Assembly: GCF_009363615.1 (NCBI RefSeq) | Contig: NZ_CP045384.1 | Coordinates: 866,501-930,500 of the forward strand | Length of the DNA: 64,000 nucleotides | Direction: 5' to 3' | DNA from: Ruegeria sp. THAF33 | GTDB lineage: Bacteria > Pseudomonadota > Alphaproteobacteria > Rhodobacterales > Rhodobacteraceae | In this document: positions 9,347 through 18,777 of the stretch, piece after piece | How the letters are laid out: every line of letters starts with the position of its first letter | Numbering within the stretch: position 1 is the stretch's first letter | Made by a program: the position numbers and the translations under genes | The notes under the pieces: model-generated | The model's database searches: none | What the model saw: the letters and a program-made list of their open reading frames with translations, nothing else | What the model was told of the DNA's origin: nothing

Positions 9347-10329
9347 GCGTCGCCGATCTGCCGAAAATAGAACTGCACCTGCATCACGAAGGCGCCGCCC
9401 CCCCGGCCTTCATACGTCAGCTTGCGCATGAAAAACGGGTGGACCTGAGCGGTATCTTCAAGCCGGACGGATCCTATGATTTCCGCGATTTCGCGCATTT
9501 CCTGAATGTGTATGAAGTGGCTTGCGAAGTCCTGAAGACGCCCGAAGACTTCCGGCGGCTGACATTGGCCATTCTCGAAGAAAGCGCCGAAAACGGTGTC
9601 GTCTATTCTGAGACTTTTCTGAGCCCCGATTTTTGTGGCGGCGGCGACCTGCACGCCTGGCGGGACTATCTGAACGCCATTCAGGAAGCGGCGGACGAGG
9701 CCGAGCGCAAGTTTGACATCACCCTGCGCGGCGTCATTACCTGTGTGCGCCATTTCGGCCCCGATCAAGCCAGGCGCAGCGCCTATTGCGCGGCAGAGAC
9801 TGCGGGCGACTGGATCACCGGTTTTGGCATGGGTGGAAACGAATCCGTTGGCACGCAGGGCGATTTCAAATGGGCGTTCGATTGCGCGCGCGAGGCCGGG
9901 TTGCGGCTGACGACACATGCCGGTGAGTTCGGAGGCCCTCAAAGCGTGCGCGATGCCGTCCGTGATCTGGGGGTCGAGCGCATCGGGCACGGTGTTCGCG
10001 CCATCGAGGATCCGGACCTTGTTCGCGAACTCGTCGACCGGGACATCACTCTGGAGGTCTGTCCGGGATCGAATGTGGTTTTGGGACTTTTCCCGGATTT
10101 TGCGACGCATCCAATCGCGGCCTTGCGTGATGCGGGCGTGAAGGTCACCGTCTCAACGGATGACCCGCCATTTTTTCACACGACCATGCGGCGGGAATAT
10201 GAAATGCTGAACGCAGCTTTCGGCTGGGAGGCCGAAGATTTTGCGGCCCTGAACGAAACCGCCCTGGAAGCGGCCTTTTGCGATGACGCTACCCGCGCGC
10301 GGGTCAAGAAAAGACTGGAGAAAACATGA
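9343..10329 (+). CDS. add: Adenosine deaminase
   Basis: Zinc amidohydrolase converting adenosine and deoxyadenosine to inosine and deoxyinosine. 328 residues. The metal-binding pair is His12 and His14 (ELHLHHEGA, where most relatives have H-x-H-x-E-G). [17 protein letters not shown] and STDDPPFF supply the remaining His, catalytic Glu and Asp ligands. It sits fourth in the cdd-deoA-deoB-add-upp operon, with 4-base overlaps on both sides. A related adenine deaminase is possible by homology, but the nucleoside context favours adenosine. Confidence 0.92.
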   Translation: MSVADLPKIELHLHHEGAAPPAFIRQLAHEKRVDLSGIFKPDGSYDFRDFAHFLNVYEVACEVLKTPEDFRRLTLAILEESAENGVVYSETFLSPDFCGGGDLHAWRDYLNAIQEAADEAERKFDITLRGVITCVRHFGPDQARRSAYCAAETAGDWITGFGMGGNESVGTQGDFKWAFDCAREAGLRLTTHAGEFGGPQSVRDAVRDLGVERIGHGVRAIEDPDLVRELVDRDITLEVCPGSNVVLGLFPDFATHPIAALRDAGVKVTVSTDDPPFFHTTMRREYEMLNAAFGWEAEDFAALNETALEAAFCDDATRARVKKRLEKT

Positions 10330-10958
10330 GCGAACATCTGACCATCGTCGATCACCCTCTGGTGCAACACAAACTGACGCTCATGCGGGACAAGGGGACC
10401 TCGACCGCCGTGTTCCGGCAGTTGCTGCGCGAAATAACGTTGCTGCTGGCCTATGAGGTCACGCGCGAAATTCCGTTGACCACGCGCCATATCGAAACAC
10501 CGATGGAAGAAATGGATGCACCCATTCTGGCGGGCAAGAAAATGGCGCTGGTGTCGATCCTGCGTGCCGGAAACGGGATGCTGGACGGGGTGCTGGAGCT
10601 TGTTCCTTCTGCGCGCGTCGGCTTTGTCGGTCTGTATCGCGACGAAGAAACGCTGAAGCCCGTGCAGTATTACTTCAAGGCACCCGAGAGCCTGAAAGAC
10701 CGTTTGGTTATCGCGGTGGATCCGATGCTGGCCACCGGCAACAGCTCGGCCGCGGCGATTGACCTGCTGAAAGAGGCGGGGGCGACGGATATCCGTTTTC
10801 TGTGCCTGTTGGCCGCGCCGGAAGGTGTGGCGCGTATGAAAGAGGCGCACCCGGATGTTCACATCGTCACCGCCGCACTGGACCGCGAGTTGAACTCGAA
10901 AGGCTATATCATGCCGGGTCTGGGCGACGCGGGCGACCGGATGTTTGGAACCAAGTAA
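10326..10958 (+). CDS. upp: Uracil phosphoribosyltransferase
   Basis: Makes UMP from uracil and PRPP, recapturing uracil released by the upstream salvage enzymes. 210 residues, the normal length. PRPP-binding loop [16 protein letters not shown] and substrate loop [12 protein letters not shown] are intact, and the C-terminus [13 protein letters not shown] is typical of Upp. Last gene of the operon; its stop is only 6 bases from the stop of the convergent gene. Confidence 0.97.
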   Translation: MSEHLTIVDHPLVQHKLTLMRDKGTSTAVFRQLLREITLLLAYEVTREIPLTTRHIETPMEEMDAPILAGKKMALVSILRAGNGMLDGVLELVPSARVGFVGLYRDEETLKPVQYYFKAPESLKDRLVIAVDPMLATGNSSAAAIDLLKEAGATDIRFLCLLAAPEGVARMKEAHPDVHIVTAALDRELNSKGYIMPGLGDAGDRMFGTK

Positions 10959-10964
10959 ACCGGC

Positions 10965-11978
10965 TTATTCGCCGCATATGTTTTGCAGCCGGACCCAATC
11001 ACGGTCCGGCAACACCTGTTCCAGTGTCCGGCCGGCCATGGGATCGGCCTCGATCAGACCCAATACTGACTCTCCGGTAATGTCCTGAGCATAGGCGTAA
11101 GGGGTGGAAGGCAGGGCGCTTTGCGAAAACATCGCCAGCAAGTCTTCGTCCGGAAGGGAAGGTCGGGGCTGCGAGAGGACTTGTTCGGTATAGGTGTCGA
11201 TGATCTCAGGTGTCAGTTCCCCGGTCGTCAACAGTCGAAAGGCCGAGGCCGCCCCGGTTCTGTCCAGCAGATCATCCAGCGGGTCGTTGAGCGCCGTCCG
11301 CGCGCGCTCTGCAACAACATAGCCTGCTGCGACAGCAGGGTCTTCGTGGTCTTCAACCAGCGCCCGGTTCAACAGAACGGTGCCACCCGGCAAGCTGAGG
11401 CTGTCCTGAACGCCGGCGGGCAGAATAACGATCTGCCGCACGCCCGTACGACTGGCCAAGCGATCCAGTGAAGCCTGCGCATCCACGGAAGAACAGGCCG
11501 GTCCCGAGACACGCTCGATCCGACGCAGGATCGTGTCTCCGATTTCCTGTCGTTTGATTTCGGGCACGACCGAGACAACATGGTTTTGCAACGCACCGGG
11601 CAGCCAAAACAACAATACGGCCAGAACCGCGGCCACAACGCCTCCGACGCTCATCCAGCGCAAACGGCCGGGATGGGGACGCGAGCGTTCGATGGCCCGT
11701 TGCAGCCGATCGATCGCTTCAAGCATCGTGGTTTCGGATTCTCCCAGTTCCAGTGTCTCATCCGGATCGCCGTCGGGGCAAAAAACAGCCGGAAAGGCAC
11801 CGGGGTTCTGCCGTTCAAGCGCCGCCAAAGACCAATGCGTCAAAGCCCTGTCATTGAAATCGGAAATGGTCAGGGTCGCCTTGCCAATCGATACCACGAC
11901 TTCGCGCCGCTGTTCATCGGGCGAAGGGCGCCACAGACCGGTGGCTTCGATCCGCTGGTACTGTTTCAGGGCCGTCAT
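10965..11978 (-). CDS. Membrane-anchored degenerate M48-like protein
   Basis: 337 residues. The N-terminal 100 residues are soluble (VVVSIGKATLTISDF, then DETLELGE), with one membrane segment at about 109-128. The C-terminal part carries LPGGTVLLNRALVED (196-210), which matches the beta-strand before the active helix in M48 metalloproteases. Where HExxH should follow there is VVAER (221-225), so zinc binding and proteolysis are not expected. M48 homology is inferred by eye. A non-catalytic scaffold or chaperone-like role would fit such a pseudoenzyme. Convergent with upp and divergent from the transporter gene at 12126. Confidence 0.75.
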   Translation of the reverse strand: MTALKQYQRIEATGLWRPSPDEQRREVVVSIGKATLTISDFNDRALTHWSLAALERQNPGAFPAVFCPDGDPDETLELGESETTMLEAIDRLQRAIERSRPHPGRLRWMSVGGVVAAVLAVLLFWLPGALQNHVVSVVPEIKRQEIGDTILRRIERVSGPACSSVDAQASLDRLASRTGVRQIVILPAGVQDSLSLPGGTVLLNRALVEDHEDPAVAAGYVVAERARTALNDPLDDLLDRTGAASAFRLLTTGELTPEIIDTYTEQVLSQPRPSLPDEDLLAMFSQSALPSTPYAYAQDITGESVLGLIEADPMAGRTLEQVLPDRDWVRLQNICGE

Positions 11979-12125
11979 CTGGTTGGGGTCTGCTCGAAAT
12001 TGTTTTGCCGCAGCTTAGCATGGTGAAAACGCCGTGCGCAAACCTGTTGCGCAGGTATTCCGATTTGTGCTGGATACCCGTCAGGAAAAAGATCGCCAAT
12101 CTTTGATCGCAACAAGGGCACGGAC

Positions 12126-13061
12126 ATGCAGGCAGATACGACCACCTCTCCGGTGCTGGCTTCAGCCCTTATGGTCGCAGCAATGGCTATTATCGGCGTG
12201 ATCGACAATGTTGTGATCCTGCTGGCCGAGACGGTCGGGCTGTGGCAATTCCATTTCATGCGGGCATTGCTGATGCTGCCGCTGATTTTCGGGCTGTCCC
12301 TTTTGGGGCTGGGCGGGATGAGGCCGCAACGGTGGGGGGCGGTCATCTTACGCAGTCTTCTGATTACGACGGCCATGTTTTTCTATTTTGCGTCGCTGTC
12401 GATGATGCCGATTGCGCAAGCCCTGGCAGGGTTGTTCACCTCGCCGATTTTCGTGCTGTTGATTTCGTCCATTGCGCTTGGGCAAAAGATCGGGCCGTGG
12501 CGCATTCTGGCTGTGCTGGTCGGTTTTTCGGGCACTCTTCTGGTTTTGCAACCCAACCCGGTCGAATTTGACATGCGTTCGGTTTTTCCAGTTGCCGCAG
12601 GTTTTTTCTATGCCTTGAGTTCGATCATGACGCGGACATATTGCGCGCGCGAAAGCACGGTTGCGATGCTGGCGGCCATGGTCATTACCCTTGGGCTGTC
12701 AGGGGCCGTGGGCGCCGCCTTGTTCTCGGTTGCACCCGTTGCCACGCTGGACGGGCCGGATGGCTTTGTTACACGGGGTTGGGTCTGGGAAGTGGGGCCC
12801 GCGTTGCCATGGATTGTTGTTCAGGCCGTCGGGTCGACGATTGCGGTCTTCATGCTCATCAAAGCTTATCAGGTAGGCGAGACCTCTTACGTGGCCGTGT
12901 TCGAGTATTCGGTGATGATTTTCGGGCCGCTCTTTGCATTCGTCGCACTGGGCCAGACCCTCGATTTGATGCAGGTGTCCGGGATTGTCCTGATCGCGAC
13001 GGCAGGGGTTTTGCTGGGCTGGCGGGCCAGGCGGTCATCCACCCAGCAGGAACTTGCCTGA
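12126..13061 (+). CDS. EamA/DMT-family transporter
   Basis: 311-residue inner-membrane protein with about ten hydrophobic segments arranged as two EamA repeats. Cues include the first repeat ending near FAGVILAAVGL-like sequence at SGTLLVLQPNP, and the second with YVAVFEYSVMIFGPLFAF followed by GIVLIATAGVLLGWRAR, which is the usual C-terminal signature. Members export amino acids, nucleobases or other small metabolites; the substrate cannot be read from sequence. It is monocistronic, with a 147-base divergent spacer towards the M48-like gene. Confidence 0.88.
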   Translation: MQADTTTSPVLASALMVAAMAIIGVIDNVVILLAETVGLWQFHFMRALLMLPLIFGLSLLGLGGMRPQRWGAVILRSLLITTAMFFYFASLSMMPIAQALAGLFTSPIFVLLISSIALGQKIGPWRILAVLVGFSGTLLVLQPNPVEFDMRSVFPVAAGFFYALSSIMTRTYCARESTVAMLAAMVITLGLSGAVGAALFSVAPVATLDGPDGFVTRGWVWEVGPALPWIVVQAVGSTIAVFMLIKAYQVGETSYVAVFEYSVMIFGPLFAFVALGQTLDLMQVSGIVLIATAGVLLGWRARRSSTQQELA

Positions 13062-13246
13062 CACATACAACAGCGCATTGCCAACGGATTTTGCACGCTG
13101 AAACCTCAATAAGCAGGTTCATTTCAACGGATCAGGTGCAGATGGATTCGTAAGTTCCATGCATGCTGACCGTTTCGAAAATTGCACAAAAGCCTGTTCA
13201 AGCCTTGTGAGTGTTTACCAAATCGCCCTGGGAGCGCGCTGAGACG

Positions 13247-13259
13247 GCCCAAATTGGGC
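13247..13259. promoter_or_regulatory. Perfect 13-base palindrome upstream of the Hint-like gene
   Basis: GCCCAAATTGGGC forms a perfect inverted repeat about 85 bases before the preferred GTG start of the Hint-like gene. It could be an operator. No regulator is encoded next to it. The rest of the 13062-13343 gap shows nothing else I can support. Confidence 0.25.
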
Positions 13260-13343
13260 ATAAATATGTCCGAAATAAGACAGTCCCGGTTTTTGATGCT
13301 AGCTGTTTTGCATAGTGAGTTTGTGCCAAAGGGGGTTAGGCAC

Positions 13344-14117
13344 GTGTCTGAAGTTACGAGTATTTCTGTTTATCTTGATCAGTCGTCGGAAACTGATCCA
13401 TCCGGTTTGAACCACGCAGTGAACGCGCGCCGTGGTGGTTTTTTGAGCGGCACGAAGGTTGCGACGACCAGCGGGTGGAAACCGGTTGAGCGCATTGCAG
13501 TCGGCGATCTTGTCCGAACTCTGGATCACGGGTTCAAAGAGGTGCGCCGCATCTCGACCAGCGTCGTGGTCATTCCTGCCGAAGAGCGCCGTTCCGAGTA
13601 TTTGCCGGTTTTCGTACCGGCACGCGCCGCGTATAACGGGCGCCCCGTTTGGCTGATGCCCGAACAGGGCATTGCTCTGAACCTGTCGCAGATTGATGCC
13701 GATGTCAGCGGATGTTCCGTCGTATCCGCAAGACTGCTGAATGGCGTGGGTCGGTTTATGTCGCAGGCACCGGGATCGTCGTTTGAGGTCCGTTCCCTGT
13801 TTTTCGACGAAGATCAGGTGATTTTTGTCGAGGGCGGCCTGCAAGCTTACTGCCCTTCCGGCCTGTTCAACATGCGCGGCAGGGTCAGCGGGGCTGGTTA
13901 CGATGTCGCCGATGAAGAGACCGGCACAAAGCTGGTCAACCTGATTGCAAGCAGGGGAGATATGTCAGCCCTTGCCAACCCATTGGGTGCCCTGCCTGCA
14001 CCCATTCCGCAGGAACCGATATTTCCGATCCGTCCGCCCTCTGGGGTCAGGCGGCCGGGTCGACCGGGGCGTCCAAACGCGCCGGTGCTGTTTCTGCGGC
14101 CCGAATGGCAGATCTAA
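13344..14117 (+). CDS. Hint-domain-like protein lacking the catalytic cysteine
   Basis: 257 residues from the GTG at 13344, which follows a strong AAAGGGGG site. An ATG at 13266 (283 residues) has no ribosome site but cannot be excluded. Residues about 31-70 (GGFLSGTKVATTSGW, then RIAVGDLVRTLDHGFKEVR) match the start of Hint (Hedgehog/intein) domains common in Rhodobacteraceae, normally C-F-x-x-G-T. Here the Cys nucleophile is Gly32, so self-cleavage is not expected. The C-terminus is proline-rich. No signal peptide is evident. Confidence 0.8.
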   Translation: MSEVTSISVYLDQSSETDPSGLNHAVNARRGGFLSGTKVATTSGWKPVERIAVGDLVRTLDHGFKEVRRISTSVVVIPAEERRSEYLPVFVPARAAYNGRPVWLMPEQGIALNLSQIDADVSGCSVVSARLLNGVGRFMSQAPGSSFEVRSLFFDEDQVIFVEGGLQAYCPSGLFNMRGRVSGAGYDVADEETGTKLVNLIASRGDMSALANPLGALPAPIPQEPIFPIRPPSGVRRPGRPGRPNAPVLFLRPEWQI

Positions 14118-14128
14118 CCAAACACTGA

Positions 14129-14164
14129 CAAAAACGATGCAGGCGCGTGATTTCACGCGCCTGC
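14129..14164 (-). terminator. Intrinsic terminator at the end of the fatty-acid operon
   Basis: A perfect 11-base stem, GCAGGCGCGTG (14139-14149) with CACGCGCCTGC (14154-14164), closes a 4-base loop. Read leftward it is followed by a TTTTT tract (14130-14134), and it lies just past the stop of the fadB-type gene. It also lies past the convergent Hint-like gene, but there is no T-run on that side. Confidence 0.75.
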
Positions 14165-14173
14165 GTCACTGAT

Positions 14174-16375
14174 TCAGGCAGCCTTTGCTTCGGGGTTGAA
14201 ACGCCCGTAGAAGGTTTGACCCTTTTCTGCCATCTCACGCAGCAGCGGCGGGCAGGCAAAGCGTTCGCCATACTTCTCGGCCAGCTGATCACATCTTTCG
14301 GCTGCGTAGGGCGTACCGATTATGTCGAGCCAGCTGAGCGGACCACCGGACCACGGCGCAAAGCCCCAGCCCAGAATGGCGCCCACGTCGCCTTCACGGA
14401 TGTCTTCCAGCACACCTTCTTCCAGCGCCCGAACCGCTTCCAGAACCTGAGCGAACATCAGGCGTTCCTGTACCTTGATCAGGTCGGGCTGGTCTTTGGC
14501 AAGCGGATACTTATCCTGAAGACCCTTCCAGTATTCGACGCGCTTGCCTTTTTCGTCATAGTCGAAGAAGCCGGCGTTTGCCTTGCGGCCCAGACGGCCC
14601 TGTTCTTCCATCCAGAAGATCAGATCGTCCGAGGGGCTTTCCGGATAGGCATTGCCCATGGCGGCCTTGGTCGCACGGGCGATCTTGGCCCCCAGATCAA
14701 TCGAGGTTTCATCGGTCAGCTGGATCGGACCAACCGGAAAGCCCAACTGACGTGCGGCGTTGTCGATCAGCACGGGGCTCACGCCTTCGGTGATCATCCG
14801 TGCGCCTTCGTTGATGTACGGAATGATGCAGCGATTGGCGTAGAAGAAGCGCGCATCGTTGACCACGATCGGCGTCTTGCGGATCTGGCGCACGTAGTCG
14901 AGCGCCTTGGCAACAGCGCGATCACCGGTTTCCTTGCCCTTGATGATCTCGACTAGCAACATCTTCTCGACCGGTGAGAAGAAGTGGATGCCGATGAATT
15001 GGTCGGGACGCACGCTTGCCTTGGCCAGATCGGTGATCGGCAGGGTCGAGGTGTTCGAGGCAAAGATGCAGTCCTCGGGGATGATCGCTTCGACCTTTTT
15101 GGTCATCTCGGCCTTTACGCCCATGTCTTCAAACACGGCTTCAATGATCAGGTCACACCCTTTCAGATGGTCCAGATCCGGTGTCGCCGTGATGCGGGCC
15201 AGCATGGCCTCTTTCTTTTCGGCCGTGACCTTGCCGCGCTTGATACCCTTGTCCAGATAGGTTTCGGTATAAGCTTTGCCTTTGTCGGCCGCCTCTTGAT
15301 CGCGGTCGACCAGAACGACTTCCATGCCAGCTTGGGCAGAAACCAGCGCGATACCGGCCCCCATCATGCCAGCGCCCAGAACGCCGATCTTCTTGACACG
15401 CTGATCGGGCACATCTTTCGGACGGACCGCGCCTTTTTCAAGCGCTTCCTTGTTGAGGAACAGTGACCGGATCATCCCCGACGAGGACGGGTTCATCAGC
15501 ACGTTGGTGAACCAGCGGGCTTCAATTTTCAAAGCGGTGTCAAAGTCGACCAGCGCGCCTTCATAGATCGCGCTCAGAAGGGCTTTGGCCGCGGGGAAGG
15601 CGCCTTGTGTTTTCCCGTGAACCATGGCGCTCGCGCCCACGAAGGTCATGAAACCGGCAGGGTGGTAGGGCGCGCCACCGGGCATCTTGTAGCCCTTCGC
15701 GTCCCAGGGTTTCACCAGATCAGCGTCCTTGGCATTCAGAACCCATTCCTTGGCTGCGGCAACCGGATCGTCGGCAACCGCGTCGATCAACTGCGCGCCC
15801 TTGGCCTTGGCCGGGTCCATCATCTTGCCTTCAAGCAGTACGGGGGCCGCCGCCATGGCGCCCACCATGCGGCTGTAACGGATGGTGCCGCCGCCGCCGG
15901 GGAAGATGCCCAGCAGGATTTCGGGCAGCCCGATCTTGGACTTTGGATTGCTTGTCATGACGCGGTGATGGCAGGCCAGTGCGATCTCGGTCCCGATCCC
16001 GGCGCAGGTTCCGTTGATCGCGCAGGCGATGGGCTTGCCACCTTTCTTGGTTTTGGGGTCCATGCCCGCCAATTCCAGCTTGCGCAGGATGTGATGCCCG
16101 CCCATGACGAAATCAAACAACGCCTGCGCAGGTTCGTCCCCGGCTTCCTGACGGATAGTGGCCAATGTGTTCAGGTCCATTCCGCCGGCAAACGAGCCTT
16201 CCTTGCCCGAGGTAATGACAATACCTTTGATCTCGTCGTCGCTCAGGGCCTGATCAATCAGTTGGCTGACTTCTTGAAAAGCCTCGCGGGTCAGCACGTT
16301 CATGGATTTTCCCTGGGCGTCCCAGGTCACAAAGGCGACGCCGTCCGCGTCTTTGGTCAGAGTGAAATCAGTCAT
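14174..16375 (-). CDS. FadB/FadJ-type enoyl-CoA hydratase/3-hydroxyacyl-CoA dehydrogenase
   Basis: Two-step beta-oxidation enzyme of 733 residues. The N-terminal crotonase half (VITSGKEGSFAGGMDL; oxyanion region ACAINGTCAGIGTEIALACH) is followed near residue 320 by an NAD-binding domain (IGVLGAGMMGAGIALVS), then a dehydrogenase tail (FFSPVEKMLLVEII). The start ATG at 16375 is placed by GGAGA five bases upstream; upstream in-frame codons lie inside that ribosome site. It overlaps the cupin gene by 8 bases and is followed by a strong terminator. Thiolase and acyl-CoA dehydrogenase genes are upstream in the same direction, together a full beta-oxidation set. Confidence 0.95.
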   Translation of the reverse strand: MTDFTLTKDADGVAFVTWDAQGKSMNVLTREAFQEVSQLIDQALSDDEIKGIVITSGKEGSFAGGMDLNTLATIRQEAGDEPAQALFDFVMGGHHILRKLELAGMDPKTKKGGKPIACAINGTCAGIGTEIALACHHRVMTSNPKSKIGLPEILLGIFPGGGGTIRYSRMVGAMAAAPVLLEGKMMDPAKAKGAQLIDAVADDPVAAAKEWVLNAKDADLVKPWDAKGYKMPGGAPYHPAGFMTFVGASAMVHGKTQGAFPAAKALLSAIYEGALVDFDTALKIEARWFTNVLMNPSSSGMIRSLFLNKEALEKGAVRPKDVPDQRVKKIGVLGAGMMGAGIALVSAQAGMEVVLVDRDQEAADKGKAYTETYLDKGIKRGKVTAEKKEAMLARITATPDLDHLKGCDLIIEAVFEDMGVKAEMTKKVEAIIPEDCIFASNTSTLPITDLAKASVRPDQFIGIHFFSPVEKMLLVEIIKGKETGDRAVAKALDYVRQIRKTPIVVNDARFFYANRCIIPYINEGARMITEGVSPVLIDNAARQLGFPVGPIQLTDETSIDLGAKIARATKAAMGNAYPESPSDDLIFWMEEQGRLGRKANAGFFDYDEKGKRVEYWKGLQDKYPLAKDQPDLIKVQERLMFAQVLEAVRALEEGVLEDIREGDVGAILGWGFAPWSGGPLSWLDIIGTPYAAERCDQLAEKYGERFACPPLLREMAEKGQTFYGRFNPEAKAA

Positions 16376-16856
16376 TGTCATCTCCAATCTGGTCAGCCGT
16401 CAGCGGGCTGCCGTCTTTCCGGGTGAAAGAGAATCCGTTTTCATCATCCTTCACCATCATGTCTATGTCGCTGTAATAGCCGGTCTCGGTCGGGGTCCGC
16501 GTGCCCACCACCAGAAAGGTCGCGGGCGCATCGGTCTTGTTCACAAGGTGGTGGCCATTGGCCTCACCAGCGGGCCAAGCGGCGCAGTCACCGGGCAGCA
16601 TCTCATGCTCACCATCGTCATCGATCAGCACGCATTTGCCGCTGAGCATGATGGCAAACTCGTCCTGCTCCATATGGTAGTGGCGCAGCGACGAGAGGCC
16701 CTGAGGCTCCAGCCGCACGATGTTGACCCCGTACTGGGTCAGCCCGCCCGCATCCCCGACGCGCTGCACGAAACGACCAGCGGTCGCCTCGGCCAGCTTG
16801 CCCGGATAGGACGAGCCCCCCTTGAACGGGATCTGAGAGAGATCCAGCTTGGGCAT
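16368..16856 (-). CDS. Cupin-domain protein in the beta-oxidation operon
   Basis: 162-residue single-cupin protein. The core is LRHYHMEQDEFAIMLSGKC, then GDCAAWPAGEANGHHLVN, giving candidate metal ligands HxH, Glu and a later His. The tail (TETGYYSDIDMMVKDDENGF) is like bacterial cupins often annotated as auxin-binding-like or sugar-isomerase-like, with no known reaction. The ATG shares its A with the TGA of the thiolase gene (TGATG), so the two are probably translationally coupled. The stop overlaps the start of the fadB-type gene. What it adds to fatty-acid oxidation is unknown. Confidence 0.85.
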   Translation of the reverse strand: MPKLDLSQIPFKGGSSYPGKLAEATAGRFVQRVGDAGGLTQYGVNIVRLEPQGLSSLRHYHMEQDEFAIMLSGKCVLIDDDGEHEMLPGDCAAWPAGEANGHHLVNKTDAPATFLVVGTRTPTETGYYSDIDMMVKDDENGFSFTRKDGSPLTADQIGDDND

Positions 16857-18067
16857 CAGACCCGCTCGATAATCGTTGCCGCACCCATGCCGGACGCAAT
16901 GCAAAGCGTGGCCAGACCGGTTTCCTTGTCCTGACGCTCCAGTTCATCCAGCAAGGTGCCGATGATGATCGCACCGGTTGCGCCCAGCGGGTGACCCATC
17001 GCGATTGATCCGCCGTTGACGTTGACCAGCGCCGGATCGACGTCAAACGCTTGCTGGAACCGCAGCACGACCGAGGCAAAGGCTTCGTTGACCTCGAACA
17101 GGTCCAGATCGCTGATCTTCATGCCGTTGTCGGCCAGGATCTTCTCGGTCACAGGAACCGGGCCGGTCAGCATGATGGTCGGGTCGGTGCCGATTTTGGC
17201 GGTGGCCTTGATGCGGGCGCGCGGTTTCAGGCCGTATTTTTCACCAAATTCCTTGTTGCCGATCAGGACGGCCGCAGCCCCATCCACGATGCCCGAGCTG
17301 TTGCCCGCATGGTGGATGTGATTGATCCGCTCAAGATGCGGGTATTTCAGCATCGCCACTTTGTCGAAGCCGGGCATCTGCTCGCCCATCATCTGGAAGG
17401 ACGGGTTCAGCGCGCCAAGGCTTTGCATGTCGGTGCCCGGCCGCATGTACTCGTCGCGGTCCAGAATGGGCAGGCCGTTCTGGTCTTTGACCGTGATGAT
17501 CGACTTTTCGAACCGGTTTTCCGCCCAGGCTTCCGCCGCGCGCTTTTGCGACTCAACTGCCAGAGCGTCCGCGTCATCGCGGCTGAACCCGTATTCCGTG
17601 GCAATGATGTCGGCCGAGATGCCCTGCGGCACAAAGTAGGTCTCCATCGCCAGAGAGGGGTCAACGGCAATCGCCGCCCCGTCGCTGCCCATGGGAACAC
17701 GGCCCATCATCTCAACGCCACCTGCGATGTAGGCGTCGCCAGCGCCGCCTTTGACCTGGTTTGCGGCCAGGTTCACGGCTTCCATCCCGCTCGCGCAGAA
17801 GCGGTTGATCGCCAGGCCGGGGATCGACTGGTCCAGATCCGAGGCCAGAACAGCCGAGCGCGCCAGACAGCCGCCTTGCTCCATCACTTGCGTGACGTTG
17901 CCCCAGATCACGTCCTCGACGGCGTGGCCTTCCAGGTTGTTGCGTTCCTTCATCGCATTCAGGGTCAGGGCGGACAGGCGCACCGAGGTCACCTCGTGCA
18001 GGCTGCCATCCTTGCGGCCCTTGCCGCGCGGGGTGCGCAGGGCGTCATAAATATAAGCTTCGGTCAT
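16856..18067 (-). CDS. Acetyl-CoA C-acyltransferase (thiolase)
   Basis: Thiolytic cleavage of 3-ketoacyl-CoA, the last step of beta-oxidation. 403 residues from ATG 18067, which follows GAGGAGAAGACCC. Nucleophilic Cys is in NRFCASGMEAVN; GGSIAMGHPLGATGA and the second catalytic Cys in LCIASGMGAAT are intact. MTEAYIYDALRTPRGKGRKDG is a FadA/FadI-like N-terminus typical of alphaproteobacteria. It is followed without a gap by the cupin and fadB-type genes. Confidence 0.95.
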   Translation of the reverse strand: MTEAYIYDALRTPRGKGRKDGSLHEVTSVRLSALTLNAMKERNNLEGHAVEDVIWGNVTQVMEQGGCLARSAVLASDLDQSIPGLAINRFCASGMEAVNLAANQVKGGAGDAYIAGGVEMMGRVPMGSDGAAIAVDPSLAMETYFVPQGISADIIATEYGFSRDDADALAVESQKRAAEAWAENRFEKSIITVKDQNGLPILDRDEYMRPGTDMQSLGALNPSFQMMGEQMPGFDKVAMLKYPHLERINHIHHAGNSSGIVDGAAAVLIGNKEFGEKYGLKPRARIKATAKIGTDPTIMLTGPVPVTEKILADNGMKISDLDLFEVNEAFASVVLRFQQAFDVDPALVNVNGGSIAMGHPLGATGAIIIGTLLDELERQDKETGLATLCIASGMGAATIIERV

Positions 18068-18078
18068 GGGTCTTCTCC

Positions 18079-18717
18079 TCAAGCTCGATCCGACGGATTG
18101 CCGGGCATCAGGTCATAGGGGTGTTTCCAGCCGGGCTGTTCGGACAGGCGAGTCAACCAGGCGTCGATGTTGGGCCAGTCGGCACGGTCAAAGCCGAATG
18201 GTTCGGGGTAATACAGATAGCCGCAGCAGCTGAGATCGGCGTTGGTCACGCCGTCACCGACGATCCAGTCGCGGCCTTCCAGATGCGCGTTCAGCACCTG
18301 ATAGGCGGCCTTCAGGCGGCCCTGGTTGAAGGCGATCACATCCGGGTTGCGGTGCTGTTCGGGCAGAAAGTTGATCAGGAACCGGGTCAGGCCCGCCATC
18401 GAGCTGAGCTTGTGATTGTCCCACAGCACCCAGCGTAGGACATCATAGTTCTCTTCCCGGTTTTTACCGCCGAACTTGCCGGATTTTTCAGTCACATAGG
18501 CTTGAATGGCACCGGATTGGGAGGTTTGGAAATCACCATCGACCATGAAGGGCGCTTCGCCCATCACGTTGATTTCCGAACGGAATTCGGGGCTGCGGGT
18601 GACGCCGTTGAAGAAATCGACAAAGACCGGTTCCCAATCGAGGCCGGACATCTCCAGCGCCAGAGCGGCCTTGTAGGAATTGCCGCTTTCTCCGAAGCAG
18701 TGCAGTTTTATGGTCAT
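18079..18717 (-). CDS. Glutathione S-transferase family protein
   Basis: 212 residues. A thioredoxin-fold N-terminus (IKLHCFGESGNSYKAALALEM) with Ser in the active position is followed by the cis-Pro strand (MGEAPFMVDGDFQTSQSGAI). An all-helical C-terminal domain includes a WIVGDGVTNADLSCCGYLYY-type motif, the usual GST N-capping box. The start is ATG 18717. It lies 11 bases upstream of the thiolase start and so is probably in the same transcript. Such proteins detoxify electrophiles or act as isomerases; a role on reactive enoyl-CoA derived products is only a guess. Confidence 0.9.
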   Translation of the reverse strand: MTIKLHCFGESGNSYKAALALEMSGLDWEPVFVDFFNGVTRSPEFRSEINVMGEAPFMVDGDFQTSQSGAIQAYVTEKSGKFGGKNREENYDVLRWVLWDNHKLSSMAGLTRFLINFLPEQHRNPDVIAFNQGRLKAAYQVLNAHLEGRDWIVGDGVTNADLSCCGYLYYPEPFGFDRADWPNIDAWLTRLSEQPGWKHPYDLMPGNPSDRA

Positions 18718-18777
18718 CCAATCGCCCCTCCCGTGGCGTTTTGTGCGTCTTTCATCCTAGCTTGGCGGTTTTGGTGC

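Noticed and set aside
10988..11010. Eight-base perfect hairpin (GCCGGACC/GGTCCGGC) as a possible upp terminator
   Set aside because: It lies inside the convergent coding region and has no T-run on either exit side.
14174..16387. TTG start at 16387 for the FadB-type enzyme
   Set aside because: The codon overlaps the GGAGA ribosome site that serves the ATG at 16375.
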